Below are positions 7,499-16,040 of a stretch of 64,000 bases of DNA, piece after piece. The DNA is from JBDTSW01 sp963758845 (lineage in GTDB: Bacteria > Actinomycetota > Thermoleophilia > Solirubrobacterales > 70-9): NCBI GenBank assembly GCA_963758845.1, contig CAVWWX010000002.1:2294001-2358000 (forward strand). The letters run 5' to 3'. The translations under genes were made by a program, and so were the position numbers. The notes under the pieces were generated by a model. It did not search any database. It saw nothing but the letters and a program-made list of their open reading frames with translations, and had not been told where the DNA came from. Position 1 is the first letter of the stretch, and every line of letters starts with the position of its first letter.

Positions 7499-8592
7499 AC
7501 GCGCCGGACACCGCGGCGCCCGGCCGCGAGCAGCGCATCCTCGAGATCATCGAGACAGCCCGCGCCAAGCGCCCGCGGTTCAAGGACAAGCAGGTGACGA
7601 TGGCGCACGGCGCCGGGGGCAAGGCGACCCAGACCCTGATCGAAGGCCTCTTGGCGCCCGCCTTCGCCTCTGAGGCGCTCGACGAGCTGGCCGACGCCGG
7701 GACCGTCGACATCGCCGGCACGGCGGTTTCGCTCACAACCGACACCTTCGTCGTCAAGCCGATCCGGTTCCCGGGGGGCTCGATCGGCGAGCTCGCCGTC
7801 AACGGCACCGTCAACGACCTGGCGATGGCGGGCGCCCGGCCGTTGGCGATCAGCGTCGCGCTGGTGCTCGAGGAAGGACTCGACGCCGGCGAGCTGAGGG
7901 CCGAGGTCGACGCGATCGCCGCCGCCGCCACCGAGGCCGGCGTCGCTGTGATCACCGGCGACACGAAGGTCGTCGAGCGGGGCGCTGCGGACTCGATGTA
8001 CATCTGCACCTCGGGCGTCGGCCATCGCGACGACCGGGCCTCCCTCTCCCCCGCGGCGATGGAGCCCGGCGACCGCGTGCTCGTGTCGGGCCCGATCGGC
8101 GCCCACGGCACCGCGATCATGCTGGCCCGCGGCGAGTTGGGACTCGATGCGGAGATCTTTTCCGACACGCGCTCGCTGTGGCCGGCGGCCGACGCGCTAA
8201 TGGAGGCCGTCGGGCCGTCGCTTCGCTGCATGCGCGACGCGACCCGCGGCGGCGTCGCCTCGGTGCTGAACGAGCTCGCCCGCGCCTCGACCGCGTCGGT
8301 TCTGGTGCGCGAGGCGGACGTGCCGGTCGCGCAAGAGGTATCCGGCGCCGCCGAGCTCCTCGGCATCGACCCCATGTACGTCGCCAACGAGGGCGTGATG
8401 GTGGCGATCGTCGCGGCCGACGCGGCCGACGCCGCGCTCGAGGCCCTGCGCTCGGCCCCGGGCTGCGACGGCGCGGCCGAGGTCGGCGAGGTCGGCGCCG
8501 AGCCGCCCGGGATGGTGCTGGTGCAGACGGCGTTCGGCGGGCGCCGCGTGATGGACCTGCTGGCGGGCGACCCACTTCCAAGGATCTGCTGA
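7495..8592 (+). CDS. hypE: Carbamoyl dehydratase HypE
   Basis: 365 residues from GTG at 7495. HypE converts the carbamoyl group on its C-terminal cysteine to thiocyanate using ATP, the source of the cyanide ligands. The protein ends in the required PRIC with Cys last. The AIRS/PurM-like ATP-binding fold is clear (MAHGAGGKATQ, TTDTFVVKP, NGTVNDLAMAGARP, VITGDTKVVERG, MRDATRGGVASVLNEL). An extra ~30 residues precede the usual start; ATG codons further in would remove conserved sequence. Confidence 0.94.
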   Translation: MNAPDTAAPGREQRILEIIETARAKRPRFKDKQVTMAHGAGGKATQTLIEGLLAPAFASEALDELADAGTVDIAGTAVSLTTDTFVVKPIRFPGGSIGELAVNGTVNDLAMAGARPLAISVALVLEEGLDAGELRAEVDAIAAAATEAGVAVITGDTKVVERGAADSMYICTSGVGHRDDRASLSPAAMEPGDRVLVSGPIGAHGTAIMLARGELGLDAEIFSDTRSLWPAADALMEAVGPSLRCMRDATRGGVASVLNELARASTASVLVREADVPVAQEVSGAAELLGIDPMYVANEGVMVAIVAADAADAALEALRSAPGCDGAAEVGEVGAEPPGMVLVQTAFGGRRVMDLLAGDPLPRIC

Positions 8593-8623
8593 TGGCAACC
8601 AACGACCAGAGGAGAGGTGTGCG

Positions 8624-9712
8624 ATGGCGGTAACGGCGGAGTTCGTGCCGAACCAGAAGGCGACCGAGGCGGTCGAGGCCCATGTGATCTGGATGACCAC
8701 GGGTCTCTCCTGCGACGGCGACTCGGTGGCAATGACCTCGGCGGTCAACCCGAGCCTGGAGGACATCATCACCCAGGCGATCCCGGGCATGCCGAAGGTG
8801 ATCGTGCACAACCCCGTCCTCGCATACGAGAATGGCCCCGAGTTCATCGAGTGGTGGTGGAAGGCCGAGCGCGGCGAGCTCGACCCCTTCGTGCTGTGCG
8901 TCGAGGGCTCGATCCCGAACGAGGAGCTCGCCGGCGAGGGCTACTTCGCCGCGATCGGCGACGACCCCGAGACGGGTCAGCCGATCACGACCAGCGATTG
9001 GCTCGACCGCCTGGCTCCGAAGGCCGCGGCTGTCGTGGCCATCGGGACCTGCGCCACCTACGGCGGCATCCCGGCGATGAAGAACAACCCGACCGGGGCG
9101 ATGGGGGTCGCCGACCACCTCGGCTGGAACTGGAAGTCCAGCGCCGGCCTGCCCGTGGTGAACATCCCGGGCTGCCCCGCCCAGCCCGACAATATGACGG
9201 AGACCCTGCTGTACCTGGCCCTGCACCTCGCCGGGTTGGCTCCGGTCCCCGACCTGGACGAGCTGGGTCGGCCGACATGGCTGTTCGGTCGCACTGTCCG
9301 CGAGGGCTGCAACCGCGCCGGCTACGCCGAGGAGGGCCAGTTCGCCACCGAGTACGGCGACGACCCGCGCTGCCTGGTGAAGCTGGGCTGCAAGGGCCCG
9401 GTGGTCAAGTGCAACGTGCCGGTCCGCGGCTGGGTCGACGGCTACGGGGGCTGCCCGAACGTGGGCGGCATCTGCATGGCGTGCACGATGCCCGGCTTCC
9501 CCGACAAGTTCATGCCGTTCATGGATCCGGACGCGGCGGGCAACATGGGAGCAACGTTCGAGCGCTTCTTCCCAGGGCCGATCTTCCGGTACTTCCGCCA
9601 CCGGAACATCAAGAACAAGTACGACGTCGAGCCCGAGTGGCGTAAGCCCGGGAAGCAGATCCTCACCGGCTACGCCTCAAGGGGGGAGGGCTACCGCCCG
9701 CCCGGCAGCTAG
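8624..9712 (+). CDS. hhyS: [NiFe]-hydrogenase small subunit, group 1h type
   Basis: 362 residues, no Tat signal, as in the actinobacterial high-affinity group. Proximal cluster ligands appear as Cys30-x-x-Asp33 (TGLSCDGDSVA), Cys143 (IGTCATYGG) and Cys184 (IPGCPAQPD). Aspartate in place of the second cysteine is the hallmark of group 1h enzymes such as Ralstonia actinobacterial hydrogenase. Medial/distal region: REGCNRAGYAEEG, LVKLGCKGPVVKC, GGCPNVGGICMACTMPGFPDKF. The residue normally a distal-cluster His (HEGC) reads Arg226 here. ATG follows GAGGAGAGG. Confidence 0.93.
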   Translation: MAVTAEFVPNQKATEAVEAHVIWMTTGLSCDGDSVAMTSAVNPSLEDIITQAIPGMPKVIVHNPVLAYENGPEFIEWWWKAERGELDPFVLCVEGSIPNEELAGEGYFAAIGDDPETGQPITTSDWLDRLAPKAAAVVAIGTCATYGGIPAMKNNPTGAMGVADHLGWNWKSSAGLPVVNIPGCPAQPDNMTETLLYLALHLAGLAPVPDLDELGRPTWLFGRTVREGCNRAGYAEEGQFATEYGDDPRCLVKLGCKGPVVKCNVPVRGWVDGYGGCPNVGGICMACTMPGFPDKFMPFMDPDAAGNMGATFERFFPGPIFRYFRHRNIKNKYDVEPEWRKPGKQILTGYASRGEGYRPPGS

Positions 9713-9768
9713 GCCGGCGCTAGGCAGGCGCGGAACCGACTTAGGACCGAGATCAGGAGGAGACAGGA

Positions 9769-11553
9769 ATGGCAACGGTAGAAACCCCCCGAGGCGACTC
9801 GAAGGTCATGGTCAAGGAGATGTCGTGGGACCCGATCACGCGGATCGTGGGCTCGCTGGGCATCCACACCGAGATCGACTTCACCAACCGGGAGGTCTTG
9901 AAGTGCTACAGCACCTCGATGATCTTCCGCGGGTTCGACATCTTCATGAAGGGGATCGACCCGCGCGACGCGCACTTCATCACGTCGCGGATCTGCGGCA
10001 TCTGCGGTGACAACCACTGCACCTGCTCGTGTCTCAACCAGAACATGGCCTATGGCGTCAAGCCGCCCCCGCTGGGCGACCTCGCGTTCAACCTGGCCGA
10101 GAGCGCGGACTACATGTTCGACCACGCGATCTTCAACGACTGCATGGCGAACGTGGACTTCTGCGAGCAGATGGTCAAGGAGACCAATCCCTCCCTGCTC
10201 CAGAAGGCCGAGCAGGAGCTCGCGCCCGGTGGCGACATTCACGGCTACCGGACGATCGCGGACATCATGCGGTCGCTGAACCCGTTCACCGGCGACTTCT
10301 ACCTCGAGACGCTCCAGGTGGCCCGGTACACGCGCGAGATGTACTGCCTGTTCGGCGGGCGCCACACGCATCCCTCGACCATCCTCCCGGGTGGGTGCAG
10401 CGCGCACATCACGCACCAGACGTGCACCGACTACTACGTGCGACTGATGCGCTACTTCGACTACGTGAAGCGCAGCGTGCCGATGCACGACGACCTCTAC
10501 GACTTCTTCCTCCGGGAGTTGCCGGGGTACGACATGGTCGGCTACCGCGACACCAACCTCGTCAACTGGGGCTGCTTCGACGATCCGGACTACGTCGACT
10601 ACCGCTACGAGAACATGGACGAGTGGGGCAACAAGCGGTACATCACGCCGGGTGTGGCCTTCGACGGCGAGCTGATCTCGACCAACCTCGTCGAGATCAA
10701 CCTGATGATCAGGATCCTCCTCGGCTCGTCGTACTTCGACGATTGGACCGAGAGCCAGGAGCCGTTCGTGACCAAGGATCCGCTCGGAAACGACGTGGAT
10801 CCGCGCCACCCCTGGAACAAGGTCACGCTGCCGCGGCCGCAGGCACGCGACTTCACGGACAAGTACTCGTGGGTCGTCTCGCCGCGGATGTACGACAAGC
10901 GCAACGACAAGTACGTCTGCTGCGACACGGGCGGCGGACCGTTCGCGCGCCAGTGGTGCACGGCCAAGGCCGGCATCGTCGACTTCGGCTACGCGAAGGC
11001 GACCGGGCACTCGATCCAGATGGTCCTGCCCCGGACGGCCAGCTCCGGCGAGGTTGAGATGGAGTGGACGGTGCCCGAGAAGTCGAACGCGATCGAGCGC
11101 GATCGCGCCCGCACGTACCACCAGGCGTATTCGGCCCTGATCGGTCTGCACTGCCTGGAGCGGGCGTTGACCGAGATCCGCGCCGGCCGGACCAAGAGCT
11201 GGAACGACTTCAAGGTGCCGCAGGAGGCCGTGAGCGTCGGCTTCCACGAGGCGGCCCGCGGGGTCCTGTCCCACCACATGGTCATCCAGGGCGGAAAGAT
11301 CGCCAACTACCAGCCCTACCCGCCGACGCCGTGGAACGCCAGCGTGCGCGACGTCTACGGGACTCCGGGCCCCTACGAGGACGCGGTGCAGAACACACCG
11401 ATCTTCGAGGAGAACGGCCCGGAGAACTTCAAGGGCGTGGACATCATGCGGGCGGTGCGCAGCTTCGACCCGTGCCTGCCGTGCGGTGTCCACATGTACG
11501 GCGGCGGCGGCAAGGTGCGCAAGGTCCAGCACACGCCCACGGGGATGTGCTGA
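9769..11553 (+). CDS. hhyL: [NiFe]-hydrogenase large subunit, group 1h type
   Basis: 594 residues carrying the NiFe site. N-terminal ligands RICGICGDNHCTCS (Cys76, Cys79) and C-terminal ligands DPCLPCGVH (Cys569, Cys572). Nineteen residues after His575 should be removed by the maturation protease encoded downstream. NHCTCS has Cys where most large subunits have Ala. AGGAGGAGA precedes the ATG. With HhyS it forms the catalytic heterodimer for H2 oxidation, probably feeding the respiratory chain at trace H2. The 56-nt gap after hhyS is the longest in the structural part of the operon. Confidence 0.95.
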   Translation: MATVETPRGDSKVMVKEMSWDPITRIVGSLGIHTEIDFTNREVLKCYSTSMIFRGFDIFMKGIDPRDAHFITSRICGICGDNHCTCSCLNQNMAYGVKPPPLGDLAFNLAESADYMFDHAIFNDCMANVDFCEQMVKETNPSLLQKAEQELAPGGDIHGYRTIADIMRSLNPFTGDFYLETLQVARYTREMYCLFGGRHTHPSTILPGGCSAHITHQTCTDYYVRLMRYFDYVKRSVPMHDDLYDFFLRELPGYDMVGYRDTNLVNWGCFDDPDYVDYRYENMDEWGNKRYITPGVAFDGELISTNLVEINLMIRILLGSSYFDDWTESQEPFVTKDPLGNDVDPRHPWNKVTLPRPQARDFTDKYSWVVSPRMYDKRNDKYVCCDTGGGPFARQWCTAKAGIVDFGYAKATGHSIQMVLPRTASSGEVEMEWTVPEKSNAIERDRARTYHQAYSALIGLHCLERALTEIRAGRTKSWNDFKVPQEAVSVGFHEAARGVLSHHMVIQGGKIANYQPYPPTPWNASVRDVYGTPGPYEDAVQNTPIFEENGPENFKGVDIMRAVRSFDPCLPCGVHMYGGGGKVRKVQHTPTGMC

Positions 11554-11581
11554 GCCCCCCGGAAGGAGGCTCCAGGTAGGC

Positions 11582-12499
11582 ATGGCCGAATCGACCAACG
11601 GAAGCTCCGCCGCCGCGGCGGCGGAGCTCGGGCCGCCCCCGGAGGCGCTGGTGGCCCGGGTCCACGAGCTGACCGAGCGCCTCGAGCAGCTCCCTGACGC
11701 GGCGGCCCGCGAGAGCGCCGACGAGCTGGTGTCGGCCGTTCTCGAGCTCTACGGGGAGGGCCTCGAGCGGATCTTTGCCGCGCTGTCGGAGGCCGGCGAC
11801 GCGGGCGCGGAGTTGACCGAGCGCCTCTCCAACGACGGGCTTGTGGCCAGCCTGATGCTGATCCACGACCTCTACCCCGTGCCGCTCGAGGCTCGGGTCC
11901 AAGAGGCGCTGGAGAGCGTCAGGCCCTACATGGAGAGCCACGGCGGGAACGTCGAGCTGCTGGAGATGAAGGACGGCACCGCCCGGATCTCGCTCGAGGG
12001 GAGCTGCAAGACCTGCCCCGCCTCGACGTCCACGCTCGAGCTGGCGATCAAGCAGGCGCTGGACGAGGCGGCGCCCGACCTCGAAGCGCTGATCGTCGAG
12101 GGCGCCGACGCCGGGCAGCCGATGGTGTCGGGCAGCGCCACCGAGCTCCCCGTTCTTCAGGTCGCGCCGGGCGAGGCGGGCGTCCAGCCCAGCTGGTTCG
12201 GGCTCGAGGGAGCCGACCGGGTCGGCGAGGGAGAGCTGTGGGGCACCGAGGTTCAGGGCGTCGCGCTGGTGGTGGCCCGGATCGAGGGCGGCCTGCTGGC
12301 CTACCGCGACGCCTGCGCAGGCTGCGGCTCGGCCCTCCACGACGGCCGGCTGGACGAGGGCACGCTCGCCTGCCCCAGCTGCCAGCGCCACTTTCACCTG
12401 CCGCGCGCCGGCCGCTCGCTCGACGACGACCGCCTCCAGCTCGAGCCCGTGCCGCTCCTGGGCGGGCCCGAGGGCACGCGCGTCGCGCTCGCGGCATGA
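11582..12499 (+). CDS. NifU-domain protein fused to a Rieske-like zinc-ribbon domain
   Basis: 305 residues. Residues ~100-180 are a NifU C-terminal-type Fe-S scaffold (ALESVRPYMESHGGNVELLE, GSCKTCPASTSTLE with the CxxC pair). Residues ~215-290 look like a Rieske-fold domain, but the CxH/CxxH cluster motif is replaced by CAGCGS and CPSCQRHFHLP, giving four cysteines plus histidine. It would bind a different centre, Fe-S rubredoxin-like or zinc. The position right after hhyL suggests cluster delivery to HhyS or an electron-transfer partner. Confidence 0.82.
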   Translation: MAESTNGSSAAAAAELGPPPEALVARVHELTERLEQLPDAAARESADELVSAVLELYGEGLERIFAALSEAGDAGAELTERLSNDGLVASLMLIHDLYPVPLEARVQEALESVRPYMESHGGNVELLEMKDGTARISLEGSCKTCPASTSTLELAIKQALDEAAPDLEALIVEGADAGQPMVSGSATELPVLQVAPGEAGVQPSWFGLEGADRVGEGELWGTEVQGVALVVARIEGGLLAYRDACAGCGSALHDGRLDEGTLACPSCQRHFHLPRAGRSLDDDRLQLEPVPLLGGPEGTRVALAA

Positions 12500-13230
12500 G
12501 CGAACCGGGCAAGGGCAACGGACACGATGCGCTGAACGGGCGGATCGAGGCACGGCGCCGCGCCGATCTCGTCACAGGCCTCCGCCGCCTCTCCAAAGGG
12601 GGTCAGACCCCCCCAGTCGAGGGGACTCAGATCTCCTCAGTCTCAACACACCCCCGGGCCCCATCAGCTGGGGTGGGTGAGGAAACGTGCGACCTGTGCG
12701 GCAACGACATCCCCGCCGACCACCGCCACCTGCTTCACCTCACCGAGCGCCAGATTATCTGCGCGTGCGAGCCGTGCGTGGCGCTTCGCTCCGGCGATCC
12801 GGAGTTGCGGCCCACCGGCACGCGGATCGCCTGGCTCGAAGACTTCGACCTGTCCGACGAGGTCTGGGCCTCGTTTCAGATCCCGATCGGCCTGGCCTTC
12901 TTCCTCGACTCGACGACGACCGGCGGGATCGTCGCCTTCTATCCCAGCCCCGGAGGCTCGATGGAGTCCGAGCTGGACCTGGACGCGTGGGAGCGGCTCC
13001 GCGAGGCCAACCCCGTGCTCGACAGCCTTGACGCGGACGGCGAGGCCCTCCTGGTCAACCGCATGGCCGATCCGCCGCAGCATGCGATCGTGCCGGTCGA
13101 CGAGTGCTACCGCCTCGTGGGGCTGGTGAAGGTCGCCTGGGAGGGGATCTCCGGCGGCCAGGGGCCCGAGGAGCAGATCGCGGCCTTCTTCGAGGACCTG
13201 CGCTCCCGCAGCACCCCGGCCGAGGCATGA
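12496..13230 (+). CDS. DUF5947-type hydrogenase-cluster protein
   Basis: 244 residues, ATGA overlap with the upstream gene. A zinc-ribbon-like segment (ETCDLCGNDIPADHRH...ICACEPCVALRSG, residues ~56-96) precedes an alpha/beta domain (WASFQIPIGLAFFLDSTTTG). Family recognised from hydrogenase neighbourhoods; function unknown. Residues ~33-65 are an odd Gly/Pro/Ser-rich insert encoded by GC palindromes. Confidence 0.7.
   Translation: MSEPGKGNGHDALNGRIEARRRADLVTGLRRLSKGGQTPPVEGTQISSVSTHPRAPSAGVGEETCDLCGNDIPADHRHLLHLTERQIICACEPCVALRSGDPELRPTGTRIAWLEDFDLSDEVWASFQIPIGLAFFLDSTTTGGIVAFYPSPGGSMESELDLDAWERLREANPVLDSLDADGEALLVNRMADPPQHAIVPVDECYRLVGLVKVAWEGISGGQGPEEQIAAFFEDLRSRSTPAEA
12598..12673. repeat. 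Paired palindromes inserted in frame in the DUF5947-type gene
   Basis: GGGGGTC-A-GACCCCC (12598-12612) and CCCCA-TCAGC-TGGGG (12659-12673), about 46 nt apart. The first is the type of GGGGTCAGACCCC palindrome common among REP-like elements. The reading frame stays open through both. Confidence 0.6.
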
Positions 13231-13982
13231 GCGTCACCGCCGGCGACGGAAACGGCGCCGCGAACGACAAGGGCTCGGCCGCCCAGGCGGCGCGAGTGGT
13301 CGCCGACGAGGCGACCGAGGCCTCCCAGCCGACCGACCGCCCGGTGCCCGAGTTCGAGGTAGTGGGCGTGAGCCACGTCGAGCGTGCCGCGGCCCCGACC
13401 CTGCGGTTCGAGGTCGAGGCCACCGAGTCGACCGGCCGCACCGTCTACACCGTGGCCCTGACCGCGATGATCGAGATCGAGCCGTCGAAGCGCCGCTACG
13501 ACGACGCCGAGCGCGAGCGCCTGCTGGAGTTGTTCGGCGAGCCCGAGCGCTGGGCGTCCACCACGTCCAGCCTGCGCTGGGCGCAGACGGAGGTGCTGGT
13601 GCCGAGCTTCACCGACTCGACGAGGTTCGGCCTCGAGCTCGCCTGCACCTACGACCACGAAGTCGGCGCAACGAAGTACTTCGCGGGCCTGTCAGGAGGC
13701 GAGGCGCCACTGCGCTTCCACTTCAACGGCACGATCATCTGGGAGGCCGACGATGGCCGGGTGCAGCTGACCCAGGTGCCGTGGGACTGTTCGGCGCGCT
13801 TTTCGATGCCGGTCGCGGCTTGGCGGGACATGATCGAGGCGACCTACCCGTTCCGCGGCTGGATCCCGCTGGACAAGGCGACGATCGAACGCGTCGAGCG
13901 GGTGAAGACCGCGCGGGCACTGCCCACATTCGACGCGACCGTCGCCGAGCTGCTCGACGCCCTCGATCCCGAGGCGGGTTGA
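13227..13982 (+). CDS. DUF6084-type hydrogenase-cluster protein
   Basis: 251 residues, ATGA overlap with the gene before and TGATG overlap with the gene after. Disordered N-terminus (~40 residues), then a conserved domain (PEFEVVGVSHVERAAAPTL, YTVALTAMIEIEPSKRRY, VPSFTDSTRFGLELACTYD, VPWDCSARFSMPVAAW). No metal motif or membrane segment. Known as a companion of group 1h hydrogenase genes; role unknown, assembly or structural. Confidence 0.7.
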   Translation: MSVTAGDGNGAANDKGSAAQAARVVADEATEASQPTDRPVPEFEVVGVSHVERAAAPTLRFEVEATESTGRTVYTVALTAMIEIEPSKRRYDDAERERLLELFGEPERWASTTSSLRWAQTEVLVPSFTDSTRFGLELACTYDHEVGATKYFAGLSGGEAPLRFHFNGTIIWEADDGRVQLTQVPWDCSARFSMPVAAWRDMIEATYPFRGWIPLDKATIERVERVKTARALPTFDATVAELLDALDPEAG

Positions 13983-15127
13983 TGCAGGAGGCGCTCGAGA
14001 GCCTGCTCGACTCCCTGCTCTACGAGGGTTACGCGCTCTACCCCTACACGCCGGGGGCGACCAAGAACGCGACCCCGACCCCGTTCGGGATCGTCTACCC
14101 GCCCGCCTACGCCGAGGCCGGCACGACGACCTTCGACCACCTGCGGATGGACTGTCTGGCCGAGGCCGGCCCCGACGCCCAGCTGGCGGGCACGTTCACG
14201 TTCCTCACCTCTGAGGGCGAGCGCCACAAGGCTGCGCCACGCCGGATCGAGCTCCCCTCCACCCCGCTCGCCCAGCTGGGCGAAGGCCGTGGCGAGGAGT
14301 TCTCGTTCGCGGGAGAGGAGACCGTCACCGGACGCGTGCGGATGCGCGTCGAGCCCCTGGGCGACGGGCTCGCGCGGGTGCGCCTCTGCGTCCACAACAC
14401 CACCCCGCTGGCGCCCGGGGCGGCCGAGCTGGACCGAAACGAAGTGCTGCGGTCGAGCCTGATGTCCACCCACGTCGTCGCCGAAGTGAGCGGCGGGCGC
14501 TTCGTCTCGCCGCTGGACACGAAGGGGCCGTGGGCGGAGCAGCTCGCCGGTTGCGAGAGCCTCAACACCTGGCCCGTCCTGGCCAGCCCGGACGACGCCG
14601 CGATGCTGGGGGCGGCGATCGTCCTGCCCGACCACCCCAGCATGGCGCCCGAAAGCCTGGGCAACCTGTTCGACTCGACCGAGATCGAGGAGGCGCTGCT
14701 CCTGCACGTCCACGCGCTGAGCGAAGAGGAGCGCAAGGAGATCGGAAAGCAGGACCCCGCGGTCCGTGAGATGGTCGAGCGGGCGGCGCGGTCGACGCCC
14801 GACGAGATCATCGGCCTGCACGGCCGCCTGGAGGAGGCGCAGCCCGGGCCCGGCCACCCGAACCCGGGCGAGGCCAGCATCGAGGTCGGTGGCGTCACGT
14901 TCGTGAAGGGCGGCAAGGTGGTGCTGCGGCCCCGGACCGATCGCGACGTCTACGACAAGATGCTGGCGGGGAAGGTGGCCACGATCGAGCGGATCTACCA
15001 CGACTTCGACGACCGCGCCCACATCGGCGTCACTGTCGACGACGACCCCGCCCAGCCGCTCTTCCGCGAGACTGGCCGCTACCTCTTCTTCAGCTCCGAC
15101 GAGGTCGAGGTTTCCCCGGATGGCTGA
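13982..15127 (+). CDS. Conserved hydrogenase-cluster protein, unknown function
   Basis: 381 residues. N-terminus MQEALESLLDSLLYEGYALYPYTPGATKNATPTPFGIVYP, then a beta-rich body. C-terminal ~80 residues carry GGVTFVKGGKVVLRPR and FDDRAHIGVTVDDDP. I do not recognise a catalytic motif. It recurs in actinobacterial hhySL operons as far as I recall, hence probably dedicated to the hydrogenase. The last 8 bp overlap the protease gene. Confidence 0.68.
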   Translation: MQEALESLLDSLLYEGYALYPYTPGATKNATPTPFGIVYPPAYAEAGTTTFDHLRMDCLAEAGPDAQLAGTFTFLTSEGERHKAAPRRIELPSTPLAQLGEGRGEEFSFAGEETVTGRVRMRVEPLGDGLARVRLCVHNTTPLAPGAAELDRNEVLRSSLMSTHVVAEVSGGRFVSPLDTKGPWAEQLAGCESLNTWPVLASPDDAAMLGAAIVLPDHPSMAPESLGNLFDSTEIEEALLLHVHALSEEERKEIGKQDPAVREMVERAARSTPDEIIGLHGRLEEAQPGPGHPNPGEASIEVGGVTFVKGGKVVLRPRTDRDVYDKMLAGKVATIERIYHDFDDRAHIGVTVDDDPAQPLFRETGRYLFFSSDEVEVSPDG

Positions 15128-15632
15128 GCGCGAGCGCCAGATCCTGGTCGCCGGAGTCGGCAACTCCTGGCTCCAGGACGACGCGTTCGGCAGCGAGGTG
15201 GTGAAGCGCCTCGGGGCGCTCGAGTTGCCGGCCGGGGTCACCGTGCTGGACTTCGGCACCGGTGGGCTCGACCTGGCCTACGAGGTCATGCGCGGCTACG
15301 ACGCGCTTCTCTTGGTGGACGTCAGCCGCCAGGGCGGCGAGCCGGGCACCCTCTACGTGATCGACCCCCACGACGACGAGATCAAGCCGATCGACGACGG
15401 CGAGGTCGTGAACCCCCACGCGATGGACCCGCAGACCGTGCTGCGGTTCATCAAGACCATCGGTGGCTCGCCGGGACGGGTGACCGTCGTGGCCTGCGAG
15501 CCGGCGGAGGTCGAGGAGATGGGGCTGGGCCTCTCGCCGAAGGTCGAGGCGGCCGCCGGCCAGGCCGTCGACCTGGTCCTCGACACGATCGCCGAGCTTC
15601 AGACGGACGCCGCTTACGAAGGCACGGCCTGA
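15120..15632 (+). CDS. Hydrogenase maturation endopeptidase (HybD/HyaD family)
   Basis: 170 residues. Cleaves the C-terminal tail of HhyL after nickel insertion. Shows the family core ILVAGVGNSWLQDDAFGSEV; Asp21 stands where HybD has its nickel-sensing Glu16. Further candidate ligands are the aspartate in ALLLVDV and His near 99 (NPHAMDP). Lies between the cluster-specific genes and hypA, consistent with one dedicated maturation route. Confidence 0.88.
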   Translation: MAERERQILVAGVGNSWLQDDAFGSEVVKRLGALELPAGVTVLDFGTGGLDLAYEVMRGYDALLLVDVSRQGGEPGTLYVIDPHDDEIKPIDDGEVVNPHAMDPQTVLRFIKTIGGSPGRVTVVACEPAEVEEMGLGLSPKVEAAAGQAVDLVLDTIAELQTDAAYEGTA

Positions 15633-16027
15633 TGCACGAGCTCTCCATAGCGCAGGCGATCGTGGACACCGCCACCCGCCACGCGGCAGGACGGCGGGTG
15701 AAGCTTGTGACGCTGCGCCTGGGGACCCTGCGCCAGGTCGCGGGAGACTCGCTCAGCTTCTACTTCGACATCGTCGCCCGCGAGACGATTTGTGAGGGGG
15801 CCGAGCTCGAGCACGAGCTCGTCGCCGCCCGCCTGCGCTGCCCGGACTGCGACTTCGAGTGGGACCCGGCTCCACCACCGCTGGCCACCCATGGCCAGAT
15901 CGAGGGCGTGCCCACGCTGCCGACGTTCCGGTGCCCGGATTGCGGGACGCCCGGCGCGGTCGAGGCCGGCGGGGAGTTGGAGGTAGAGTCGATCGAGGTG
16001 GAGGACGCCGAGGCGGCGGTCCCCTAG
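15632..16027 (+). CDS. hypA: Nickel metallochaperone HypA
   Basis: 131 residues. N-terminal MHELSIAQ provides the nickel ligands (Met1 amine, His2, Glu3). Zinc is held by Cys70/Cys73 (CPDC) and Cys101/Cys104 (CPDC). HypA hands nickel with HypB to the hydrogenase large subunit. TGATG overlap with the protease gene. Confidence 0.93.
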   Translation: MHELSIAQAIVDTATRHAAGRRVKLVTLRLGTLRQVAGDSLSFYFDIVARETICEGAELEHELVAARLRCPDCDFEWDPAPPPLATHGQIEGVPTLPTFRCPDCGTPGAVEAGGELEVESIEVEDAEAAVP

Positions 16028-16040
16028 GGAGGAGGAGCAG

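Noticed and set aside
6481..8592. 703-residue plus-strand ORF
   Set aside because: Only its second half is real (hypE, from 7495). The first half is an out-of-frame shadow of hypD.
8592..8633. 13-codon ORF (MATNDQRRGVRWR) between hypE and hhyS
   Set aside because: It spans the hhyS ribosome-binding site; possibly a leader peptide but too short to support.
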